Assembly: GCA_003644385.1 (NCBI GenBank)
Contig: QNCD01000006.1
Coordinates: 1 to 37,473, forward strand
Direction of reading: 5' to 3'
DNA: 37,473 bases
DNA from: Candidatus Omnitrophota bacterium
GTDB taxonomy: Bacteria; Omnitrophota; Gorgyraeia; Gygaellales; Profunditerraquicolaceae
Part shown: positions 9,001-17,549 of the stretch, piece after piece
How the letters are laid out: every line of letters starts with the position of its first letter
Position numbering within the stretch: the stretch's first letter is position 1
Made by a program: the position numbers and the translations under genes
Notes under the pieces: generated by a model
The model's database searches: none
The model's input: only the letters and a program-made list of their open reading frames with translations
Told to the model about the DNA's origin: nothing

Positions 9001-10830
9001 CATTCCGGAACTTTCAACCTGAAAAACACCCATGGTGCGGCCTGAAGTAAGAAGCTTATAAGTATTGGGGTCATCAAGCGCTATATTTTCAATATCGATA
9101 TCAACGCCCTTTTTTTTCTTTATCAGCTTTATTGTCTCATCAATCACAGTCAAAGTCCTCAGGCCCAAAAAGTCAACTTTTAACAGCCCGATTTTTTCCA
9201 AAACCCCCATGCTGTAACCAGTGGTAATCTGGTCATCCTGGGTTTTAAATAAAGGCATATAATTATCTAAAGGTTTATCTGCAATGACCACCCCTGCGGC
9301 GTGTATAGAAGCGTGGCGGTTAAGGCCTTCCAGCACCAGCGCGGATTTTATCAAGCGGTTTACCTCGGGGTCGTTTTCGTAAAGACTCTTTAATTCTTTT
9401 TCGCTTTCTAATGCGTCTTTTAAATTAATTCCCGGGTCAGGAGGAATCATTTTAGCAATTTTATCCACGTCAGCATAAGCCATGCCGATTACCCTGCCCA
9501 CATCCCTGACTGCTGCGCGCGCCTGCATTGTCCCGAAAGTGATAATCTGGGCGACATTTTCCTGGCCGTATTTTTTGGTAACATAATCAATAACCTCCTG
9601 CCTTCTTTCGTAGCAGAAATCAATGTCTATATCAGGCAATCCCAGCCTCTCCGGGTTAAGGAAGCGCTCAAAAAGCAAGCCGTATCTTAGCGGGTCAATA
9701 TCAGTTATGCCTAATAAATAACTTACCAGGCTTCCGGCTGCCGAGCCCCTGCCCGGGCCCACGGGAATGCGGTTACTCTTGGCAAAATGGATAAAATCCC
9801 AGACAATCAAAAAATAACTGATAAAGCCGCGGTCTTTGATAATCCTGATTTCCTGCTCTAACCTCTGGTTGATCTCCTCAGTAACCTGGTCATATCTGGC
9901 TTTTAAACCGGCCTGGCATAGCTCGGCTAAATATTTTTCCTTGCTTTTACCCTCAGGCGGGGTGTATTTGGGCAGGTGGATTTTATTAAAATCCAACTCC
10001 AGGTTGCAGCGGCCGGCTACTTCCAAGGTATTAGCGATTGCCTGTGGAGTCTCTTTAAAAAGATCCTTCATTTCTTCAGGAGACTTAAAATAAAACTCTT
10101 CGGTTTGAAAACGCATACGGTTGGGGTCATTAAGGGTAGTCTGGGTCTGGATGCACAATAATACTTCGTGGTGGGGTGCGTCTTCTTTATTTAAATAATG
10201 TACGTCGTTGGTGGCGATTAAAGGGAGTTTTAATTCCTTTGATATCTTAACCAAGCCCTGATTGACTATTTTTTGCTCTGGGATGGCGTTCTCCTGTAAT
10301 TCTAAATATAAATTATCCTTGCCCAGGATATTCGCATATTCATCAGCTGCCTTTAACGCGTCATTAAAACGTTTCTCCTGCAATAGCTGCGGGACTTCGC
10401 CTTTTAGGCAAGCAGTCAGCCCGATAAGGCCTTTTGCGTGGCGGCTGAGCACCTCTTTATCGATTCTCGGCCGGTAATAAAACCCCTCCAGATAGCCGAT
10501 AGAAACCAGTTTCATTAAATTCTGGTAACCTGTCTCGTTTTTTGCCAAAAGTATGAGGTGATATGCCGCTTCTTCGGCTGCCTGCGTGGATTTTTCCAGC
10601 CGGCTTTTAGGAGCAACGTAAATTTCGCATCCGATAATCGGTTTTATCCCCGCTTTCTGCGCCTCGATATAAAATTCGATTGCCCCGAACATATTTCCAT
10701 GGTCGGTAATCGCCAGGGAATCCATTTTGTATTGATGCGCTAAGTTTAAAACCTTTGGTATACGGCAGGCTCCGTCTAAAAGGCTGTATTGGGTGTGTAA
10801 ATGAAGATGGATGAATTCAGAGTGCGGCAC
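6022..10830 (-). CDS. dnaE: DNA polymerase III alpha subunit with intein
   Basis: The 1602-residue precursor is the replicative polymerase catalytic subunit. Order: PHP domain (HLHLHTQYSLLDGA, ITDHGNMFGA; metal-binding histidines kept), polymerase palm with PDIDIDF (residues ~398-404) and LKVDFLGLRT supplying the catalytic aspartates, fingers, a helix-hairpin-helix region, and a C-terminal OB domain (VGLIAKIKQTQTR, LEGVVEVLVF). Removing the intein (residues 748-1204) leaves 1145 aa, the normal DnaE size. The start is GTG (10830) in an AT-rich repeat region with a poor ribosome site. The intein interrupts the highly conserved sequence YGFNK/SHSAAYAL, so splicing is needed for an active polymerase. 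Confidence 0.97.
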   Translation of the reverse strand: MPHSEFIHLHLHTQYSLLDGACRIPKVLNLAHQYKMDSLAITDHGNMFGAIEFYIEAQKAGIKPIIGCEIYVAPKSRLEKSTQAAEEAAYHLILLAKNETGYQNLMKLVSIGYLEGFYYRPRIDKEVLSRHAKGLIGLTACLKGEVPQLLQEKRFNDALKAADEYANILGKDNLYLELQENAIPEQKIVNQGLVKISKELKLPLIATNDVHYLNKEDAPHHEVLLCIQTQTTLNDPNRMRFQTEEFYFKSPEEMKDLFKETPQAIANTLEVAGRCNLELDFNKIHLPKYTPPEGKSKEKYLAELCQAGLKARYDQVTEEINQRLEQEIRIIKDRGFISYFLIVWDFIHFAKSNRIPVGPGRGSAAGSLVSYLLGITDIDPLRYGLLFERFLNPERLGLPDIDIDFCYERRQEVIDYVTKKYGQENVAQIITFGTMQARAAVRDVGRVIGMAYADVDKIAKMIPPDPGINLKDALESEKELKSLYENDPEVNRLIKSALVLEGLNRHASIHAAGVVIADKPLDNYMPLFKTQDDQITTGYSMGVLEKIGLLKVDFLGLRTLTVIDETIKLIKKKKGVDIDIENIALDDPNTYKLLTSGRTMGVFQVESSGMRDLLKKLQPERLEDLIALLALHRPGPISSGMVDDFIQRRHNRIPIKYHHKKLEPILKETYGIMVYQEQIMQSASQLAGFSLAQADRLRRAMSKKIPEVMEEQRKGFVLGCIRNQISESVANRIFDLIEYFAGYGFNKCVVGSTEIINADNGKIVKVEELYNNKDIVKFTVGCNENLKIVKSRIKGIFYNGIKPVYELKTYLGRQIIATANHPVFTLEGWKNLGELQIGDRIALCRFTPYNSIPSLEPYQIIALAAIISEGNTCHPSGIYYYNNDMLLVNDFIQSAEKFNNTITSVSRRRQIFEVYAGAGEDTRFSKGTAAWNKGYSKENYATAVKLIANKKCGLRLWIEQLGLAYKKATEKFIPDEVFSLDREKLALFVGRLWSGDGFIFPELNSIPFYATSSIRLCRQLQDILTRFRIITRIVKKSFNYEYKNIKEKTCYVLYLFGNESIAMFSEFICPFIIGRDEQIERLRNHYNSVPCNLESKDIIPASIKNIVREEKLKSGLTWQQLEEKSGISMKEFYGGISCRKKGFRKQTILRLAEFLESERLLKLANSDFVWDRVVSIEYAGRERTYDLEIEGIHNFCANGIIVHNSHSAAYALISFRTAFLKANFPVEFMTALLTSERDNTDKIVEYVNEANQMGIAVLPPDINESDALFKAVDEKTIRFGLLAVKNVGLGAIDSVIQARLESGPFKSLEDLCQRVDSRLVNRKVLESLIKCGALDMFNMPRAQMVANLQSFMDKASKMQKEKVRGQLSFFDPELSKGAFRSSANSMTVVKEWPEPQLLAFEKDMLGFYVSGHPLARYADQLRRFSSFSSSNLGQFQDGMEIKLVGLIAKIKQTQTRAKQEKMAILKLEDLEGVVEVLVFPATYNKVWRYLQPNTVVLVKGRLNLREENPKIIANDLFPLEEAYKLINNMTINLTGIEESLFESLKELLLSSPGKVPIYLHLNTPTKSRVQVVVGDGLYVSPTEKLIQDIESLVGKDKVLLAV
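7219..8589 (-). mobile_element. DnaE intein with LAGLIDADG endonuclease and HTH-like region
   Basis: The 457-aa insert begins with Cys748 (CVVGSTEI, block A), has block B GRQIIATANHPVF with the TxxH pair, and ends with TYDLEIEGIHNF and GIIVHN followed by Ser1205. All residues for standard Cys/Asn/Ser splicing are present. The middle contains two LAGLIDADG-type motifs, IIALAAIISEGN (residues ~859-870) and LALFVGRLWSGDG (~984-996), so the homing endonuclease may be active. Between the endonuclease and the C-terminal splicing blocks, residues ~1105-1160 read like a Cro/C1 helix-turn-helix (LTWQQLEEKSGISMKEF, then RKQTILRLAEFLES), possibly a DNA-recognition domain. Confidence 0.93.
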
Positions 10831-10856
10831 GTTAAAAACTCAAATCTTAAAAGCGC

Positions 10857-10940
10857 AAAGAGCAAAACTGTAATTTAAAAACTCAAGGTTTTTAAATTTT
10901 TTTCTTAATGTTTTGCTTTTTGCTCTTTTTGTTTTGCGTT
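10857..10940. repeat. Imperfect palindromic repeat between guaA and dnaE
   Basis: The core is a perfect 11-bp inverted repeat (AATTTAAAAAC, 10872-10882; GTTTTTAAATT, 10888-10898) with a 5-base loop. It is flanked by an imperfect outer inverted repeat, GCAAAGAGCAAAAC on one side and GTTTTGCTTTTTGCTC on the other. A T-run follows on the plus strand. A related sequence lies downstream of groEL. It fills the whole guaA-dnaE gap and may weakly terminate or separate transcripts. Confidence 0.7.
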
Positions 10941-10944
10941 ATTT

Positions 10945-12672
10945 TTATTCCCACTCAATCGTGGCAGGAGGTTTGGAACTTATATCGTAAACTACGCGGT
11001 TTACTCCTTTAACCTCGTTGATGATGCGGTTAGAAATCTTTTCCAGTAAATCATAAGGCAGTTTTACCCAGTCAGCAGTCATTCCGTCTAGACTGTTTAC
11101 GCAGCGTAAAGCTACTACATTTTCATATGTACGCGCATCTCCCTTAACCCCGACGGTTTGTATAGGAAGAAGTACTGCAAACGACTGCCAGATTTGGTCA
11201 TAAAGATTAGCGTTTCTTAGCTCTTCGACTACCCTGCGGTCAACCTCTCTTAACAAATTAAGGTTAGCTAAAGTAACTTCTCCGATTATCCTTACTGCTA
11301 ATCCCGGGCCGGGAAACGGTTGACGGTGAATTATTGTATCCGGGAATCCTAATTCAGCGGCAATATGGCGTACCTCATCTTTAAATAAATCCCTTAGGGG
11401 CTCTATCAGCTTCAGTTTCATTTTTTCCGGCAAGCCTCCTACATTATGATGTGTCTTGATGCGGCTGGCAGGTCCTCCCAAAACAGAGGCGCTTTCGATT
11501 ACATCCGGATAGAGTGTACCCTGGGCTAAAAATTTCACTCCCTTTATTTTGTGAGCCTGCTCTTCGAATACCCTGACAAATTCTTCACCGATAATCTTTC
11601 TTTTTTGTTCCGGATCAGTCACCCCTTTTAAAGCGGCAAGGAACCGCTTACTGCTATCAACGTATCCTAAATTCAAATGGAAAATATTGCGGAATATTTT
11701 TTTAATCTGCTGCGCTTCGTCCTTACGCAATAATCCGTTATCGATAAAGATACAGCGCAGCCTCCTGCCGATAGCCCGGTGGATTAAAAGCGCGGTCACC
11801 GCAGAATCTACTCCGCCGCTTAAGCCTAAAACTACTTTATCTTTGCCGACTGTCTTTTTTACATAATCCAGGGTGTCGCGGACAAAAGAAGGCATGGTCC
11901 ATCGGCCGAGGCAACCGCAGATTTTAAATAAAAAATTGCCGATAATCTGGTTGCCTTTGTCTGTATGGGTTACTTCGGGATGAAACTGGGTAGCGTAGAT
12001 TTTTGCCCTGCGGTTTGCGATAGCGGCAACCTCATTATTTAACGTATGTGCCAGCACGCGGAAGCCCGAAGCATTCTTTTTGATAAAGTCGCCGTGGCTC
12101 GCCCAGCAGGTCAGGTTTCCGGGGAGATTGGCGAACAAATCGCGGTTGTCGTCAACAAATAATTCCTGCTTGCCGTACTCCCTCTTTTCGTGCGCTTCTT
12201 TGACTTTACCGCCGAGCATTTCGGTAATAATCTGCATACCATAACATATACCCAAGATCGGTAACCCTAGCTTAAAAATCTTCTTATCAGGATAAGGCCC
12301 TTTTTTATCCCGCAGCGAGGCAGGGCCTCCGGAAAGAATCAGCCCTTTTGGTGACATAGCGGCTATTTCTTTTGCCGGGGTATTATAAGGTATTATCCTG
12401 GAAAATACTTTGTTTTCACGTACTCTGCGCGCAATCAGCTGGGTATATTGCGAACCAAAATCAAGTATAAGTATGGCGGCATGGCGATGGGAGGAAACCG
12501 TTTTTTCAGGTGATAATTTCGCGTATTTGGATGCTTTTGCCCTGGCGGTTTTTTTTGCTTTTCTGCTTTTCCTGCCGGCCTTTATTTTCTTTGTTTTCTT
12601 TGGTTTTTTTACTGCTCTTTTTTTCGCTTTTCTTATATTTTTGCTTTTTTTGAGAGCTTTCTTTTTTTGCAT
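10945..12672 (-). CDS. guaA: GMP synthetase (glutamine-hydrolysing) with basic N-terminal tail
   Basis: Converts XMP plus glutamine to GMP. Class I amidotransferase domain begins [17 protein letters not shown] (residues ~67-83), with catalytic Cys143 in GICYGMQ and His/Glu in FHPEVTH. The ATP-pyrophosphatase P-loop is [10 protein letters not shown] and the dimerisation domain ends KPPATIEWE. Ahead of this lies a ~64-residue tail with about 24 Lys and 6 Arg, rich in AKK/KKP repeats like a histone H1 tail; normal GuaA has no such tail. The tail appears to be translated: its ATG directly abuts the guaB3 stop with a GGGATGGG ribosome site, and I see no other ATG, GTG or TTG before the catalytic domain. 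A role in nucleic-acid binding or compaction is only a guess. Confidence 0.96.
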   Translation of the reverse strand: MQKKKALKKSKNIRKAKKRAVKKPKKTKKIKAGRKSRKAKKTARAKASKYAKLSPEKTVSSHRHAAILILDFGSQYTQLIARRVRENKVFSRIIPYNTPAKEIAAMSPKGLILSGGPASLRDKKGPYPDKKIFKLGLPILGICYGMQIITEMLGGKVKEAHEKREYGKQELFVDDNRDLFANLPGNLTCWASHGDFIKKNASGFRVLAHTLNNEVAAIANRRAKIYATQFHPEVTHTDKGNQIIGNFLFKICGCLGRWTMPSFVRDTLDYVKKTVGKDKVVLGLSGGVDSAVTALLIHRAIGRRLRCIFIDNGLLRKDEAQQIKKIFRNIFHLNLGYVDSSKRFLAALKGVTDPEQKRKIIGEEFVRVFEEQAHKIKGVKFLAQGTLYPDVIESASVLGGPASRIKTHHNVGGLPEKMKLKLIEPLRDLFKDEVRHIAAELGFPDTIIHRQPFPGPGLAVRIIGEVTLANLNLLREVDRRVVEELRNANLYDQIWQSFAVLLPIQTVGVKGDARTYENVVALRCVNSLDGMTADWVKLPYDLLEKISNRIINEVKGVNRVVYDISSKPPATIEWE

Positions 12673-13833
12673 TTATTTACCCATCCCCACTTTTTGATCA
12701 GCCTGAAAGATCTTTCCTTCAGTTTGTATCGAGGGCGCAATTATTATTTCTACATTATTCATTTCTTTAATATTTGCCGCGCCTAAAGAACCCATTGAAG
12801 TCTTTAATGCGCCGATCAGATTCTGTGAACCATCGTCGACTTTGGCCGGGCCGAATAGTATTTCCTTCAAGCTGCCGGAAATACCCACATATATCCTTGT
12901 GCCCCGGGGCAAGTTTACGTTAGAAGTAGCCATACCCCAATGATAACCTTTTCCGGGAGATTCCTTGGCACGGGCAAAGCTTGAGCCGATCATTACCGCA
13001 TCTGCTCCTGCGGCAAAGGCCTTGCAGATATCTCCGCCGCGACTCATTCCGCCGTCAGTAATTATGGGAACATACCTTCCGGTATTTTTATAATGAAAAT
13101 CTCTGGCTGCGGCAGCATCGATGGTCGCAGTTACCTGAGGCACCCCTATTCCTAATACACCGCGGGTTGTGCAGGCTGTGCCCGGGCCAATACCGATTAA
13201 AAGCCCGGAAACATTTGTCTGCATTAATTCCAAGGTAGTCTCATAAGTAACGCAATTTCCGATAATCACCGGGATCTTGCAGGAATTACAGAATTTATAT
13301 AAATCCAGTGTCTTATATTCTTTAGAAAGATGTCTTGTGGAAGTAACCGTGGATTGTATGACGAATATGTCTGCCCGGGCTTCTATGGCTATCTTACTGA
13401 ATCTTTCGGCATGGGCAGGTATGCAGCTGACTACGGCGATTCCTTTCTTCCTTTTTATCTCCTCGACTCTCTTACCGATAAGTTTTTCTTTTATAGGGGT
13501 GGTATAAATCGTCTGGATTAATTGGGTTGCTTTTTGCGGGGTAGCTTTGGTTATTTTATTTAAAACTGCGTCCGGATTTTCGTAGCGGGTTTGCACTCCG
13601 TCAAGGTTTAAAACTGCGATTCCGCCCAGCTTGGACATTTCAACCGCAAAATCTACATCCACGACCCCGTCCATAGCCGCTGCCATAATCGGAACCGAAT
13701 AACTTTTGCCGGCGATCTCAAAAGAAGTATCTACCTCATTGGGATTAATAGTAGTGCGTCCGGGGACGAGCGCTACTTCGTCAAAGCCGTAACAACGCCG
13801 GGCACGCTTGTTAATACCTATCCACTCTGCCAT
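12673..13833 (-). CDS. guaB3: GuaB3-family IMP dehydrogenase
   Basis: The 386-residue protein has the IMPDH/GMPR barrel: LVPGRTTINPNEVD near the start, IPVIIGNCVT, the loop GIGPGTACTTR with the catalytic cysteine, IITDGGMSRGGDICKAFAAGADAVMIG, and GSLKEILFGPAKVDDGS. CBS domains of canonical GuaB (~490 aa) are absent; length and the start MAEWIGINKRARRCYGFDEVALVP fit the GuaB3 subfamily. Family knowledge gives IMP to XMP with NAD+. Position directly before guaA, with no gap, supports this: the pair makes GMP from IMP. It has its own promoter and a leader hairpin upstream. GMP reductase is the main alternative but less likely given guaA. Confidence 0.85.
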   Translation of the reverse strand: MAEWIGINKRARRCYGFDEVALVPGRTTINPNEVDTSFEIAGKSYSVPIMAAAMDGVVDVDFAVEMSKLGGIAVLNLDGVQTRYENPDAVLNKITKATPQKATQLIQTIYTTPIKEKLIGKRVEEIKRKKGIAVVSCIPAHAERFSKIAIEARADIFVIQSTVTSTRHLSKEYKTLDLYKFCNSCKIPVIIGNCVTYETTLELMQTNVSGLLIGIGPGTACTTRGVLGIGVPQVTATIDAAAARDFHYKNTGRYVPIITDGGMSRGGDICKAFAAGADAVMIGSSFARAKESPGKGYHWGMATSNVNLPRGTRIYVGISGSLKEILFGPAKVDDGSQNLIGALKTSMGSLGAANIKEMNNVEIIIAPSIQTEGKIFQADQKVGMGK

Positions 13834-13879
13834 ATTGTCCTCTCTTGATATAACTTATTATTTTTCAAAGGGTTATAAA

Positions 13880-13910
13880 TTTTCACGTTTTTTGCAGGAA
13901 ACTGTGAAAA
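13880..13910 (-). promoter_or_regulatory. Leader hairpin in the guaB3-guaA 5' UTR
   Basis: TTTTCAC (13880-13886) pairs with GTGAAAA (13904-13910), and inner GTTT pairs with AAAC with one bulged base, leaving an 8-base loop. On the minus strand it would lie at the very 5' end of the transcript from the promoter at 13921-13949. It may be a stabilising or regulatory hairpin; no known purine riboswitch is recognisable. Confidence 0.5.
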
Positions 13911-13920
13911 GAATGTAAAA

Positions 13921-13949
13921 ATTTTACACTAGGTTAACAAGATTGTCAA
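13921..13949 (-). promoter_or_regulatory. Sigma-70-like promoter for guaB3-guaA
   Basis: TTGACA (13944-13949) and TAAAAT (13921-13926) on the minus strand are separated by exactly 17 bp. They lie ~90 bp upstream of the guaB3 ATG and just past the groEL terminator. The same two hexamers with the same spacing precede groES. Confidence 0.82.
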
Positions 13950-13960
13950 TGTTTTTTTTA

Positions 13961-14003
13961 AATAAAAGGGCAGAGAATGTTAACCCCTCTCTGCCCTTTT
14001 ATT
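13961..14003 (-). terminator. Rho-independent terminator of groES-groEL
   Basis: A perfect 16-bp inverted repeat (13961-13976 with 13988-14003) has an 11-base loop. Read on the minus strand it has a GGGCAGAGA/TCTCTGCCC core followed by TTTTATTT. It lies ~50 bp past the groEL stop and just before the guaB3 promoter, so it insulates the two operons. Confidence 0.88.
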
Positions 14004-14013
14004 TTTGCGTCTT

Positions 14014-14054
14014 CAAGCTGTAGTTTTGCGTTTTGCTCTTTGCGTTTTGAGCTA
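14014..14054. repeat. GCAAAAC/GCAAAGAG-type repeat after groEL
   Basis: The minus strand reads AAAACGCAAAGAGCAAAACG and continues with related units up to the terminator. It shares CGCAAAGAGCAAAAC-type segments with the guaA-dnaE gap at 10857-10940, which suggests a dispersed repeat family rather than groEL sequence. Confidence 0.6.
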
Positions 14055-16021
<1,967 letters not shown>

Positions 16022-16052
16022 ATGCCCCCTCCTTTTGAAAATTTGTTTTTGT

Positions 16053-16079
16053 TTAGCACTCTCTCTCTCAGAGTGCTAA
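16053..16079 (-). promoter_or_regulatory. CIRCE operator (HrcA binding site)
   Basis: TTAGCACTC-N9-GAGTGCTAA matches the CIRCE consensus at every position. It starts at the end of the -10 box of the groES promoter, so HrcA bound there would block transcription. Established for the groESL/dnaK operons of many bacteria; hrcA itself is not in this window. Confidence 0.97.
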
Positions 16080-16107
16080 TTTTAAAACAAAAAAAAATCT
16101 TTGTCAA
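16079..16107 (-). promoter_or_regulatory. Sigma-70-like promoter for groES-groEL
   Basis: TTGACA (16102-16107) and TAAAAT (16079-16084) on the minus strand are separated by 17 bp, partly a long A/T run. The -10 box touches the CIRCE operator. Confidence 0.85.
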
Positions 16108-16118
16108 GCATTTTTTTT

Positions 16119-16273
16119 GGGGACGTTTCCCTCCGTTATAACTGCTTATATTTCTGAATGTTACAATCGCATCGAAATCAAAAAAATTTTGGAACTTATT
16201 TTTTATTAGATTAATTTCGACTGTGTTGTAACTGCTTATATATCAAAGAGTAATTTCATTGGGAAACGTCCCC
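16119..16273. mobile_element. MITE-like 155-bp element with 13-bp inverted ends
   Basis: GGGGACGTTTCCC (16119-16131) and its exact complement GGGAAACGTCCCC (16261-16273) bound an AT-rich, non-coding interior. Inside, a 13-bp direct repeat TAACTGCTTATAT occurs at 16139-16151 and 16229-16241, 90 bp apart. No target-site duplication is obvious. One end overlaps the last codons of the broken response regulator. A non-autonomous transposon relic or REP-like element is the best reading; mobilisation is not shown. Confidence 0.6.
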
Positions 16274-16684
16274 ATCTTCGATGGTGGCTTTGAGGAAGTT
16301 CTCTTTAAGAATCTTCTCAGGCATAGTTAATACTGTCTTTAATGCGGCGATGGTATCGGTATGTTGGCAAGATTTCGGGACAAAGGCATTGACTTTTAAT
16401 TTACCCTCATCACCTATGGTTGAGGTATCGGGATGCCCGGTAAACATAATTACCGGTACCTTTTGATTAATTTCACGTATTTCTCTTAACACGCTGACTC
16501 CCTCCTTCATAGGCATCAAATAATCCAAAATAACAATGCCGCAATCAGTCATCTTAAAAACAGCTGCGGCTTTTCTGCTGTCGGTAACTAAAATAGTTTC
16601 AAAGCCCCAGGTTGCTTAATTTTTCCGCATCAGCTCCAGAAAACCTTCATCGTCATCTATCATCAATACCTTTTTATTATTCAT
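16256..16684 (-). pseudogene. Broken response-regulator receiver domain gene
   Basis: From an ATG at 16684 (good ribosome site AGAAAGGA, 18 bp after coaX) the frame reads MNNKKVLMIDDDEGFLELMR and then meets TAA at 16616-16618 (codon 23). The same frame continues with WGFETILVTDSRKAAA and a full receiver domain: acidic pair Asp11/Asp12, phosphoacceptor Asp54 in VILDYLMP, Thr in MFTGH and Lys in FVPKS. Two compensating one-base changes around 16605-16618 (a lost T and an added G) would restore NLSNLGF, so this may be recent decay or a sequence error. An internal ATG at 16552 could give only a 98-aa fragment without the acidic pair. The last codons (EDGDVSQ) come from the inverted-repeat element. 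Confidence 0.75.
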
Positions 16685-16702
16685 TTATTCCTTTCTTAGG
16701 GC

Positions 16703-17446
16703 TCACTTATTATACAACCTTTCTCTATAAATCAAATTTAAACCTTTAAGCGTTAAATCAAAATCTATTCTTTGAATCTGCCGGCAATACTTTTTGATCA
16801 AAGCAATGTTCCCTCCTGTGGCTACAACCTGAGCGCTGCTGCCGATCCTCTTTTTTATGCGTACGATCAGATTATCGGTCATTGCCGCAAATCCATAAAC
16901 TATACCGCTAAGCATACTGTTTACAGTATCCCTGCCAATAAGCCCACGGGGTTTTTTTAATTTAATTTTGGGTAAAAGCGCTGCCTTTTTAACCAGGGTT
17001 TCCAAAGATATCTGCAGACCCGGCAAAATCATCCCGCCTATATATTCTTTGCGTCCGGAAATAACGTCAAAAGTAACAGCAGTGCCGTAATCGATTACGA
17101 TTAAAGGAAAACCGTAAAGGCTCACTCCGGCATAGGCATTTACCAGGCGGTCCTGGCCTACCTGCCTGGGCTTGCGGTAAAGGTTTTTTATGGGTACCTT
17201 TATATCCTTACCTATAATATAAGGCTTTTTACCCAGAAGCCTGCTTACATCCTTCTTTATCCTTTCGGTCACTTGCGGAACCACGCTACATATAATAACA
17301 TCGTTTATAGTATTGCTTTTTATTCTACTGCGAAGCCTGCCAAAATTATAATCTTCTGTGCTCAAAATAAATCTCTCTGCCAGTTTCTTATTGCGAAAAA
17401 GAGCAAAATTTATATTAGTATTACCGATGTCTATGGCCAACAACAT
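16703..17446 (-). CDS. coaX: Type III pantothenate kinase
   Basis: First step of coenzyme A synthesis: ATP-dependent phosphorylation of pantothenate. The 247-residue ASKHA-fold protein shows the type III motifs: MLLAIDIGNTNINFALF, GQDRLVNAYAG, DYGTAVTFDVI and GGMILPGLQISLETL. It lacks the CoaA-type P-loop, so it is the CoaX form, usually needing a monovalent cation and resistant to CoA feedback. It follows uvrB across a repeat-filled 103-bp gap. A second CoA-pathway gene, stand-alone coaB, lies at 29849-30469. Confidence 0.95.
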   Translation of the reverse strand: MLLAIDIGNTNINFALFRNKKLAERFILSTEDYNFGRLRSRIKSNTINDVIICSVVPQVTERIKKDVSRLLGKKPYIIGKDIKVPIKNLYRKPRQVGQDRLVNAYAGVSLYGFPLIVIDYGTAVTFDVISGRKEYIGGMILPGLQISLETLVKKAALLPKIKLKKPRGLIGRDTVNSMLSGIVYGFAAMTDNLIVRIKKRIGSSAQVVATGGNIALIKKYCRQIQRIDFDLTLKGLNLIYRERLYNK

Positions 17447-17454
17447 ATCTGTTT

Positions 17455-17549
17455 AATAAAAAATGGCAAAATTCAAATTACAAAATAAATTCAAATGTCA
17501 AATGACAAATAATAAAATTCGATTTTTGTCATTTGTGCTTTAGTATTTG
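17455..17549. repeat. AT-rich repeat region between uvrB and coaX
   Basis: Short units such as CAAATGTC, AAATGACA and CAAATTCA recur with a period near 8. A perfect 10-bp inverted repeat AAATGACAAA/TTTGTCATTT (17500-17509 and 17525-17534) lies directly after the uvrB stop and could act as a weak transcription end. It resembles the octamer arrays elsewhere in the window. Confidence 0.6.

Noticed and set aside
10872-10898. Terminator for guaA
   Set aside because: The hairpin is perfect, but the T-run follows it on the plus strand, opposite to transcription; listed as a repeat instead.
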